Below, in pieces: positions 11,201 through 23,200 of a stretch of DNA of 64,000 nt (positions within the stretch are counted from its first letter, which is position 1; each line of letters starts with the position of its first letter). The notes below the pieces were generated by a model. The model saw only the letters and a list, made by a program, of their open reading frames with translations, made no database searches and was not told the origin of the DNA. Origin of the DNA: Nocardia cyriacigeorgica (GTDB lineage: Bacteria; Actinomycetota; Actinomycetes; Mycobacteriales; Mycobacteriaceae); the NCBI RefSeq assembly GCF_029868385.1, contig NZ_JARWNX010000038.1, forward strand, positions 124,001 to 188,000, in the 5' to 3' direction. A program made the translations under genes and the position numbers.

Positions 11201-14200
11201 AAGCGCTCCATCCACGCGGCCGGGTCTCCCGTGGTCCCGGCCGGACGCTCCGTTGTCGCGGGCAGGCGCCCCGTCGGCCCGGCCGGACACGTCGTCAGCC
11301 CGGTCAGGCACCCCCTCAGCACGGGGAGGCACCCTGTCGGTCCGGCCGGATACCCCATCAGCGCGGTCCGCTGTCCCATCAGCCGGGCCACGTATCCCAT
11401 CGGCCCCGCCAGGCACCCGATCGGCCCGGCCGGGCACCCCGTCAGCAGGGACGGGATCGGGGACCGCGCGCCAAGCACCGTCCGGCTCACGCACCATCGT
11501 CACCGCGACCGGACGTCCGTCGATCTCCCCGCGGAAGTGCCGGACCTCCGGCGTGTCCAGCTGCACGATATGGACGATGCCGTCGCGGTCGAGGAACGCG
11601 CTGTGGAACTCGACCTCCACCTCACCGCGGTCGACCTGCCCGGCCAGCTCGGGATCGCGGGCCAGCGCATCGGCCAGTGTCACCTCGTGGTCGCCGCTGC
11701 CATTGACGACGATGATCCGCGGCGGCTCACCGGGTGCGCGGACCACACGGTCGGCGGAATCGGCGGCGAGGAATGCGCGGATTCGATCGGTGAATTCGCC
11801 GACCAGGTCGGCGCGTGCGGGTAGTCCGTCGCGCAGCGCCCGAATCGTCTCGTCCAGCCGCGTCGACGGTGACAGTTCGCCGAGGTCGATGCCGAGCACC
11901 TGCGCCCACACGCCGCGCTCATCGCGAATCTGCTCGCGCCGCAATGCGTCCTGGAAATGCAGGCTGTTGCCCTTGTCCCGCTCCGGCGGCACCTCCGGAC
12001 CCCAGTCGAGGCCGGGTTCGCCGCCGTTGTTGACGCCCTCCCATTCGAGCATCTCGGTGCGCTCACCGCGGGCGCGGGCCCTGTCGATCAGCGAACGTCC
12101 CAGCGGATCCTCATCGAAGAAGCTGGTCGAATCGGCGTAGGGGACGGCGTCGTGCTCGGCGTTGTAGCGCCGGGACGCGGCATAGAGACCTTCGATGGCA
12201 CCGGCGCGGCGCATGAACCCGTAACGTGCGTCGGCGCCCGCCCGGCGCAGGGTTTCCGGATCCAGATCGGACAGGCGCATACCGAGCAGACCAGCCAGCC
12301 GACGCAGCTCGGCGGCATCGGCCGCACGTAGGCGCAGGTTGTCGGCGAGATCGCGTGCCCAATCCGGTAGCGGCTCACCACCTTCGACCTCCCCCGGCCG
12401 GTCGACCGGATCGCCGGGCGGTAGCTCGGCGCGAACAGGTGGTGCGCCGCCGTCGAGCCCGGCCAGTTCCAGATCCGCCTGGATCTCGCGCAGCAGCTTC
12501 GGATCCGCCTCATCGATCCACGGCGCGTACTCGTCGCCGTCGGGGGTGAAGATCGGCGCGACATCACCGGTGCGGGTCGGTAGCCGCCCGGTGAGATGGC
12601 GCAGCAGCGGAATGTGTTCCCGGCTGCGCCACATCGTCACACCCTCTTTGAGGATGCGGGCGGGGTTGAATTTGGTGGTGAGTTCCTCGGTCGGTGAACC
12701 GCCCGGTGTGATGGCCGGTTTGGTGCTGGTCAGGTCGATCGGGAGGTAACCGTGACCGAGGAACGATTGACCGGCGCCGTCGACGCCGGACCCGGAGGGG
12801 TACTTCGGATTCGCGCCGCCGTACCCGCCGCGCAGCGCATCCCATACGCGACGCAACCACGAGCGCTTCTTCTCGATCTCCTTGGGCGCGGGCGGTTCGG
12901 GCCGCTCGGCTGGCGGGCGCAACCGCTCCGGCGCCTCGACTCGCCAGCCGCCGTCGCCGTCATCGACCAATCGGACCGGGACGCGGTCGCCCTCGACGGT
13001 GATGACATAGCGGCGTGCGTCGGTCTGCCCGGTTTGTTCCTGCCGGTCCGCGAGGACCGCGTCGGCGAGGTCATCGATATCGGTGACGCGGCGCAGTACG
13101 TCGCCGCGAAGCCGGTCGATGGTCTGATCGGGGCGATCGGTGAGGTCGCTCGGGTCGACGTCAAGGCGTCCGGCCCACCGGTCTCGTTCGGCCGTGGCGG
13201 CGGCGACCTCGTCGGGGTCGGTGACGGCGTCGAGCCGGGCGAGGGCCTCGGCCAGCGTTTCGACCGCCGCCGCCCGCAGGAGATTGCGGTACTGCTCGGC
13301 GGTGACGGTATCCGCCAGCCGCGCGGTCTCGAGATCATCGGCGCCGAGTCCATACCTGCGGGCCAGCTCGGCGGCGACCTCGGCAATCGGATTGACCCGC
13401 GGCATCAGCACATTGCCGCTACGCGCGACACCCTCGCCCACCGGATCGGGCGTGTGTGCGAGCGGGGAATGTCCCGGTTCCGGCGGGAACCACAGACCGG
13501 GCCGGTCGGTCGCGGGATAGGTGAAGTCCTCGGGGAACCGCATCGGGCGCAGCGGACCCGCGTCCGGATGCAGCGCCGCACCGAGGTGCCCGTGCAGATC
13601 CGCCAGCTCGGCGAGTTCGGCCAGCGCACCCAATGGATCGGGATGCTCCGTCAGCCGCTTCCCCAACCCGAGCGACTCGGCCAACCGATCCACATGACGC
13701 CACTCCCGATCCGACAGTGGCACCGGATCGGTCTGATTCCGCAATGCGACCTCGCGCAGGAAATCGACGATATCGGCGAACGGCCGAGCACCCCACTCCC
13801 GATCGGCCCCACCGCGCTCGGCGTCCCGACCCGCATTCGACACATCCGCACTCGGGGACGCCTGATTCCCGGACGGCACCGGTTGATCCGGGCCCGCGGT
13901 GTTCGGCGGCCCAGCCGGATGTGCGGGCGGCGGATACGACGGCATCGGCGGATACGACGGCATCGGCGGGTGCGGTGGTGGATTCTGGGGTGGCTCTGCA
14001 CCGTTCGGTGCCTGTGGTCGGCGCGGAGTGTTCGGGTCGGTGGGTGCGGAGCCGGGGCCTTCGGGGGGCTGCGGGCCCTTCGGTCCGGATGCAGGGTCGG
14101 GGGGTGAGTCCGGGGGTTCGGGGTGCGGGTGGATCGCGGTGTCGCGCAACCACTGGACGCGTTCCTCGGCCATACGGGCCGACCATTCGGCTTGGTCGGC

Positions 14201-17200
14201 GCGTAGGCCTGCCCAGCGGTCGTCGGGGTGCGCGTCGGCCTGGGCGCGCAGGAAGGCGGCATGTTCGGCGGCCATCCTGGCTTCCCATTCGGCCTGGATG
14301 ATCTGCTGCCGTTCGTACCAGTCCGATGGAAGACCCGCGAGGTCAGCGGGTTTCACCGCACCGGTTCCGTCGCCGGGGGGATTGTCACCGGGCAGAACAT
14401 CGTCAGCGGGATCACCATCACCATCCCCCGGATCATCCGGCGACGACGGCGCTTTCGGCGGACCCGAGGGCGGGCCGCCGGGCGGAGCAGCACCACCGGC
14501 GGTCGCCTCGGGCCCCGAACCATCCGTCGGTTCCTCCGCCTTCGCACCGTTCGCGCCCGCGATCGGATCGGGTGGACTCCCCGCCGCGCCCTGTGCCTCC
14601 CGCATCGCGCGAGCGAATTCGTCGGCGAGGCGGACGAGGTCTCTGATGCGCTGGGCGCGGTCGCGGACTTCGTTGCGCAGGGCGGCGAGTTCGGCGGCCA
14701 GCTTCTCCGGGCTGAGCCCCTCGTGCTTCTCGATGCGCCCGTCCCGGTAGGCCTCGTACACCTTGCGGAAGGTGGCGTCGTCGGCGTCGGTGATGTCCAC
14801 GCCGACGATCCGGGCCCAATCACGGTTGGCGGTCGGCCGCCGCGCCGGATCATCGCTCGGCAGCGGCCCACTGTCGGGACGTCGTGCCGCCTCGGCGACC
14901 GCGCGCGCGAAATCATCGGCGCCGCAGGCCCGTACCGCATCGGTGATGATCTCACGCAGCACCGTCATGGAGTCCCGGTCGTGCATCGGGAACTTGCCGT
15001 CGATGACGCGCGGATCGGCGTCGGTATCGCCGCGCGCCACGCCCGCGTACGGGTCGATGGCCAGCAGGGCGTTCGCGTATTCGGTGAGCGCCTCGCGCAC
15101 CAGCTCGCCCTTACCGGTGGCCTCCAGATCACGAATCACCGTTCTGAGCTTCACCGGTGACAGAGCCGACGGATCGACGGCGAACTTGCGGCCCTTGCCG
15201 GGCACATCGACCCGGCCCGGCGGCATCAGCGCAGCATGGACGAGCGGGACTCCCGCCCGATCGGCGAACTTCTGCTTGGTCAACGCCCGGGCGACCGAAT
15301 CGGAAACGAGCCGTTCGGCCAGCCGGTTCCGTGCGGCGTCCACCGCCCCCGCATCGACCTCACGCAATTGTTTGGCGTATCCGGCGAGGTCGACGAGCTG
15401 CTGTGAGCGCAGGGCTCGACGCTGGGCGGTGTCGCTGAGCGCGGCACCCATGGTGTCGCCGGTGAGGTCGGCCTGCGGTATGCCGAGCCTGGTCGCCAGC
15501 CTGCTGCGGGCGTCGCCGACCTCGTGGAAGGTCTGGATGTCGTTGGCGGAGCGGATGAAATCGGCGAGGCCTTCGATCTGCGCGGCCCGCACGGCGTTGT
15601 CGAGTAGCTGATCGGCGGCGGTCCGGTCGATCATGTCGGGATGCACATCGGCCGGGCCGAGCCCGAGTTCGTGCATCACCCGGACGAGGTCGGCGACGAT
15701 CTCCGCGCGCGGCCGCGGCGCGGAGGTCACGGGGTCGGCGCCCTCGGCCGTCGAGGTGGGTGGTGAGTCCGATTCGGGCACCGCACGCCATGGACCGTCG
15801 CCCTCACGGATCAGGGTCACGTTCAGTTGGCGACCGTCGACGGTTTCCTGCCGATGCAGAACCTGCGGGGTATCGACGGGCTCGAGCTGGGTGCGGCCGG
15901 TCCAATCGGTGCGCGTGGCCCGATAGTCGACGGTCAGGCGCCCGTCGGCGAGGTCATGCACCAGCTGCGGATCGCCTGCGAGCGCGTCGGCGAGGACCTG
16001 ATGTCTGCTGCGGGCACCGTCGACGATGACCAGACGGTCCGGACCGTCCGACATCGGTATCCGGACGGCCTGATCGCCGATCGAATCCCCGACCGGCGCA
16101 CCCCGGTCCGCCTCCGGAAATCGCTGCCGCGCCAGCTCGGCGAATTCCGCCACGCGAGCCGAACGCGCGACATTGGCCTCGCGCAATGCGTTCAGGGTGT
16201 CGTCCACCAGGTCGCGGGCGAGCTGGCGCACGTCGAGATCGCGCATGGCCGCCCAGGTGGCCAGTTCATCGCGCAGCTGATCGCGGCGCAGTGCGTGTTC
16301 GAAGAACTTGCGCAGGCCCTCGTCGCGGCCGAGTTCGTCGCCGTCACCCCATTCCGGCAGCGGGTCGGCGCCATTGCCGATCGGCACCGTGTCCAGCAGG
16401 CCGAGAGGGTGGCCGAATGCCGCGATCATCTCGTTGCGGAAGCGGCCCATGGGGTTCTGGTCGATAAAGCTGACCGAGCCGTCGAACGGCACCGCGCGGC
16501 CCGCCGGATCGGGTTCGGCGAACCGGCTCGGGCGGCGGCCGCTCTCGGGATCGTCGGTGTCGTCGAGGTAGTCGTCGTCGAGGACATCGTCGGTGTCGTC
16601 GCGGCGGCGGGCCGGTCCGTCGAGCCGAGCCGGGTCGGCGCCCCGATCCAGTCCCGGAGCGTTCGCATCGGGGCTTGCGTCCCACTCCGCACGGGTGAAC
16701 GGGAGGGTCTGCTCCTCATGGAAGCGCTGCGCCGCGGCGGCGAGGCCCTCGATCGACGCGGCGGCGCGCACCACGCGGTACTGGTGCTCGTCGATGAGGT
16801 CGCGCAGCGTCTGGTAGCTCTCGTCGGGCAATTCGACGTCGAGCAGGCGGCGCGCCGCATCGGTGAGCGATTCGCCCTCCGGCGGCGGACCGGGCGGTTC
16901 GGGCGGGGTGGCGTCGGCCGGTGGTTCATCGGCGAGCCGGTCGGCTTCCTCGGCGGTGATGAGGTCGCGCTCCACCAGATCGTCGATGATCCGTTGCCGC
17001 TGTTCGGCATTCGCGCCTTCGAACACCCGCAGCAGATCGTCGCGCGCGGTCTCGGGGGTGATGCGCCTGACATCGAGATCCGATATCAGCTGCTCGCGCA
17101 CCAGATCCGGGTCGCCGTCGGTGAGTTCCGGGCGATACTCCTGACCGTCCGGGGTCCGCATCGGCAGATGCTCGCCCGCAGCGTCACGCATACGCCCGGA

Positions 17201-20200
17201 AAGCTCACCGAAGATCGGGATCAGCTCGCGGTTCTGGATCCAGATCGGGGCCTGCTGGCCGATCCGCAACAGCGTCGGATCCGGTTCGCCGCCCGCTGGC
17301 GGAGCCTCGAACCGAGGCAGATCCGACGGCGGCGGGGGTGGCGGCGCGGGAGGTGGCGGACCGAACAGGTCAGGGGCCGCGGCCACGCCGTCACGAATGG
17401 CTGCCTGCCCGGCCGAGTCACCGACCAGAGACCCCGACGGATACTTCGGCTGCACCTCGCGGACCGGCATCATCTCGCGCACCGCATCCCATTCGCGGCG
17501 CGCTCGCGACCGGGTATCGACCGCATCGGGTCCGGTGCGCTCCGGGAATACCCGCCAGCGGTCCGGCCCGTCCGCGACGACGTCGATACGGACCTGCTCG
17601 CCGTCGACGTCGATGGTGACCTGGGGCGGAGGGACGATCGAATCGGGCTCGATCGAATCGTCGGTGCCCGAATCTCGCCGTGTATCAGCCCCTTCCGGTT
17701 CTCCGAGTAGCGGCGACGTCCGCGGTGGGCCTGTTGCCGACCCTTCGCCGCCGGTTTCCGACTCGTCCGCAAGGGGCGTCGACGGGTCGGTGAGCGGCTT
17801 CTTCGCACCGCCGGATTCGGGCTCGCCCGCAACCGGTGGTGTCTTCTCGTCGCCCGGCTCGACACCCCCGGGCTCCGACGCGGACCGCGGTGGATCGGCG
17901 GGAGGCTTCTTCGCGCCGCCTCCGGCACCGGCTTCGGGCTCGCCGGGATCGGCGTCGCCCGGTGTCCGTGGTGCGGTGTCGATTCGATCGGATCCCGCGG
18001 TTCCCGGATCGCCCTCGTTCAACCGGTTCTCGGCAGAACTGATCAGCAGGTCGCGCAGGATCCGGACCGGAGTGTTCGCGGCCTCCGGACCACCGACGAC
18101 GTATTCGGCGAGCGCCTCGGCCAGCGCTTCACCGGGCCGGAGCAGGCCGTCATCGAGGCTGTAACCGCTGAGCTGGCCCAACCATTCGCCGAAATCGCCG
18201 TTCGGATCCTCCTCGGCCAGCCGCAGCAGCAACCCTTCGGCCTGCTGTCTGGCCGCACCGTTGCCGCCGTGGTCGAGGGCGTGCCCGTATTCGTGTACCG
18301 CGACGAAGTACACCGGGCGACGCAGGATCGTCTGGGTGAACTGGCCGTTGGCGATGCCGACGCGCGCCTGCTCACGGAATCCGTACGCGCTGGAGGCGAG
18401 GATGTAGTCGAGAGTGATCGACTCCGAGTACACCGCCCCCGTCGTGTGGTCGATCCGGCCGACGGTTTCGCCGAGCACCCCGTGGTCGAGCGTACCGATG
18501 CCGACCGAGCGCAGATCCACCTGCGGGTGCCGCGCGTACATATCGGTGATGCCCCGGGCGAACTCGCGCACCACCTGCGGATTGAGGCCCGGAAGATCGA
18601 AGCCGAACACCTCGAAGTCGGGATTGCCCATCCCCTCCCGCAACTGATCCCGCAGCCGCTCCCCCACTTCGCGGGGATCCAGGTTCGACCACTCGTCGGT
18701 ATCGGTGAACCCGAGTATCTCGGCGTCGTGATCGTCGAGGGTGATGTCGTCGCCGGGTGGACGCAACTGGGGGCCGGTGGACATCCGGTCCGGGTCACCA
18801 TCGGAGGCATCGTGGTCGCCGAGCCGGTCCGCATCGTCGGGCACCGGATCCTCGGCACGCATCGCACCGTCGCCATCCGAGGCGCCTCGACGGGGTGGCA
18901 CGTCGTCGCCACGCTGCGTGTCCCGATCTCGCGATGTGTCCTGGTCACGCGGCGTGTCCGGGCCACGCGATGCGGCGGCGCCCCGCAGCTCGGTTCCAGC
19001 CTCCGCCGTGCGGTCGGGGTGCGCGCGTTCCGCGGTTCCCGTCAGCAGGTCGTAGGCCGCGCCCACCGCGACGTTCACGTTGTCGCGGCCATTGAGCACG
19101 ACATCGACGAAGGCTTCGGCCAGTGCCTCACCCGGATCGAGAACGCCGGCCTTGTCGAAGCTGTAGCCGGTGAGTTGGCTGCGCAGCCAGTCGTCATAGC
19201 CGTCGACGGTGCCCGCGCCGAGCCGATTGTTGACGTAGACGTCGATGAGGTCGTCATCGAGTGCGAGCCGTGCGGCACGGCGACCCGCGTAGTCGACAGC
19301 GTGGGCGAACTCGTGCACCGCGGCGGCGTAGACCGGCCGGTCCATGACCGACGGATGGAACCGACCCGAGTCGACCCGTTCACTCATCCACTGCCGGAAC
19401 GCCGCCCCGTCCGCGGCGTAGCGGCTGCTGAGGGTGAGCGAGTCGGCACGCATCGCACCGGTGGCGGGATCGGTGAACGGCCGGGTCATCCCCATCACGC
19501 CCGCGGGCAGCTCACCGATACCGACGCGACGGATATCGACCTGCGGATACCGTCCGGCCATATCGACCATGGCCCTGGCGAATTCACGCGCGACACCTGC
19601 GTCCAGATCCGAGCGGTCGAATCCGAACACCTCCAGATCGGGATTGTCCAGCAGGCTGCTCAGCCGCTCGCGCAGGTGTTCGCCGACCTCGAGCGGGGAC
19701 AGCGCCGTCCAGTCGTCGGAGATGGGTCCGCCCAGCGGGTCGGTGTTCTCCGGGCGTTGCGTGATCGAGTCGTCCCGACCGGCGTCGTCACGGCCTTCTC
19801 GGTCGCCCAGATGGTCGTTATCGACGGGCGGCACAACATGATCGGTCGGATCGTCCGAGCCACTCGTCCGATCTGCGTCACCGTCCACGGGCTCGGTCGG
19901 GCCTCGCTCGTCCGCCGGTGTCGTGGCCTCGATCCCACCGATCACGTCGATATCGACCGGGACTCCCGCGCGGTCGATCCGGAATCTGCTCACCGTGACC
20001 TCGCCGGTCTCGGAGGTGTGCGCGAGGTGGTACTCGAATCGCAGGGTGCGGTTGTGGTGGGCGCGCAGCAGTTCATCCTTGGCTGCGGTCAGCGCACGGC
20101 CGTCGGGGCTGTCGGGATCGATGCCGCGTGCCCGCATCTGGTCGGGCGTCTCGGTGAGAATGGCGGCCAGGTTCTGATCGATGGCGACCGTACGCCGCAG

Positions 20201-23200
20201 GTATTCGGCCGAACCCTGTTGGGCACTGGCGGTTTTCGATCCGCCGAGGGTGGATCCGACGCCCTTGGCCTCGACCACCACCAGTGTCGGCGGGTTGCCG
20301 TCCGTTCCCGGCACCAGTACCGCGATATCGACGACGTTCGCACCGTCGAAGGCGCCGTCGAACGGCGTGATCTGGACCGCGCCCGGCCGCAGCACCGGGT
20401 CCATGGCAAAGGCGGTCCCGCCGAGTTCGCCGAGGAGCTTGGAGGTGGCGACCATCTCTTGACCGAGAGTGTTGTACTTCTCGGCGAGGGTGCGCAGTTT
20501 GTGCAGCTCCTTCAACCGCTGCACCCGATCGGTTTCCGACAGCGAGCGATCGGCCGCTATCCCGCGTTGCTGATTCTGCATCTCGGCACCGAGCCGTTTC
20601 GGCGCCAGATCGTGGATATCGGTGATGCCGAAAGACGCCATCGGGCCGCGCAGCGAGACCCGCACCCCGTCGCGCCGAGTCTGTAGCACGAGCCGGGCGG
20701 CGGAGGCCTTCGCCAGCTGATCGATGATCGCCGGGTCGGTGACCTGATAGTCCGTCCCCGGACCTGGGTCCGCCCGGTGCAGGTACCCGGCGGCGACCAG
20801 CGGATCCGGAATCCATCCGCGCGGCCCGGAGAGCTGGAAGTTCTTGTCACGGAAGGTGTTCGGACGGTCGATCAAGTGATGCCAGGTGCCGTCCGGATCG
20901 CGGTAGGAGTCGGGACGATCACCGGGCCGGTGCAGGAACCCATCGCTGCCGACGAACATCCCCGCAGGCACCGGCGCCCCCGCGGGATGCGGTTGGGGCC
21001 CTACCGGAGTCGCGTCGCTCGGCTGCCCGATCCGCTCCCCGGTCTCGCGGCCGGTCCCCGCGGGCGCGGCGTCGCCGAGCGGTTCGACCGGAGTACGGTC
21101 AGCGGTGTACAGGACGGCACGCACCTCGCGTACCTCACGCGGCAAGGTCGGCGGGAAGCCCTCGACACGCCCGGCGCCCGGATCGCGCACCACGATGGTG
21201 CCGTTCTCATTGACCAGCGCATACGCATGCGCACCGACCCGATAGCGATCGGTGGCGCCCGCATAGTTGTCGACGACCAGCGCCGACGCACCGTCGCCGA
21301 GTGTGATCAGCCGCTGCGCGATGGACCGATGGCCAGCGAAGGGGCGCAGCCGCCCGCCCGCCGCCGCCTCGACCTCACTCGCCGTCATGCCGTCCGGGCC
21401 GATCAGACGCTTGGGCGGGGTGATCGCGTCGATCCCGACGAGCTCTTTGAGCAGACGCAGCGCCAGTTCGGCACAGCGACCCCGGCGTGCGGCGTCCCCG
21501 CCGTGGTGAGCGCCCGCATCGTCACCGAGTTCGTAGATGTGGCCGTCGGTGTCCCGGATGGTGATACCGAGCCGCTCGGCCGCCGCGAGCACCGCTGTCG
21601 GCGGATCGGTGTGCTGTGGTGGCACTTCCAGCACCAGATCACCACGGATCGGCCGGGGCAGCTCGGCGCCGGGTAGCTCGGCGCGATTGTGCGGCGTATC
21701 GCGGATGGTGAGTCCGGGTTGGTGGTGCCGTGCCAGATCGGACAGATAGGCGTGCGCGGTCTGCGGAGTGACCTCGGCCAGTTGAGCGTCGACGCGCGAG
21801 ACGATCTCGGTATCGGGGAGATAGGAATCCATCCGCCGCCCGTTGCTCAGCAACAGATCGTTGCCACGGCGCCCGGAGTCGATCGGGGCACTCGGCTCAT
21901 CGGATATCCGGCCGTCGCCGACACCGGCGGGCATGTTCTCGGGCCGTTCGGCACGGGCAGCGTCGCCGCGCCGATCGGTGACCGAGGTGTCGTCGCGCTG
22001 GCCGATACGGTTGATACCCCGGTTGTCGTCGCGCCCCGCAGCACCGGAGCCGGACAGATCCGGGGGCGGAATGACGAACATCGGTGCTGGCGGAGCGGAT
22101 TCGTCATCGACGCGGTCGGAACGGATATCGGAGTGATCGCGCGCCCGCAGCTCGTCGGGGTCCGGCACCCCGGCCCGCTGCTCTCCGGCGGCGGCCGCGC
22201 GGTTGTCATCGGCGGTACGCCGCGCGTCCGCATCCCCGGCGTCCCGCGCGGAAGTCTGCCCCTCGGCGCTCCCCGACTCGGATCGAACCACCGGCCCACC
22301 CGCTCGTGCGGGCCGGTCACCATCGGCTATCGAGTCATGGTCAGCTGTCTGATCACGGTCGCTTACCCGGTCACGGTCGGCAGCCCCGTGTCGATCACCC
22401 ACCACATCACGATCGGCCTGCCCCGCACGATCGCCCACGCGGTCACGACCAGCCGCCCGGTCACGATCACCCACGCCATCCCGGTCAGCTGATACGTCAC
22501 GATCGCCTACCGCATCCCGCCCTGCCACGCCACGGTCGGCCGGATCGTTGGCGTCGGCCACCCGGTTGCTCGCAGCGTCACGATCGCCCGTCGCCGCGTC
22601 GCCCACGGAATCGTCGCGTGTGCCTGCCTGAACGCCGGGCTGGTGGGTGTCACCGCCGACTACCAGCCGATCAACCGCTCCCGCACGAGTTTCCGGTGGT
22701 GCGACCTGCTCGTCGCGCACCGGGCCGGTGGGGTCGGTACGCGCGGCAACATCGCCTACCGGTGGCCGATCGGCTCCGGTCGGCGCGTCAGCGGATGGCA
22801 GGCGGCCGTCGATGGGTGAAGCGGGCCTGGCCGGGCTGGAAGATGCTGCACCACCGCGATTTTCGCCACCGGACTGCACTGGCCCGGGCGCTGGGTTCTG
22901 GGTGGGTGCGCCCGGCGCAGGCGCCACCGGGGTCGGCGCCGCCGCGGACGGTATCGGATCGCCGGACTGGACCTCGACGTCGGCGACGCCGGTCTCGCCG
23001 TGCTGCGCGGGCACGATGCCTGGCTCGCCGTGGAACCCGATGACGCCGTCATCACCGGCCCGGGGCTGAGCCTGCAACCCGCCATCGGCCCGGATACCGT
23101 CGCTGCCCGACGGCGCGGCACCCGCGCGGCTCTCACCGGAGCGATCGCCTGCACCCTCACCGCCGCGGGCGGCATCACCGGCGCGGCCCGAATCGCCGCT

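Noticed and set aside
18269..20686. Long plus-strand frame (805 codons) opposite the giant toxin
   Set aside because: Codon composition is that of an antisense shadow of the GC-rich minus-strand gene; its peptide is low complexity with no family pattern.
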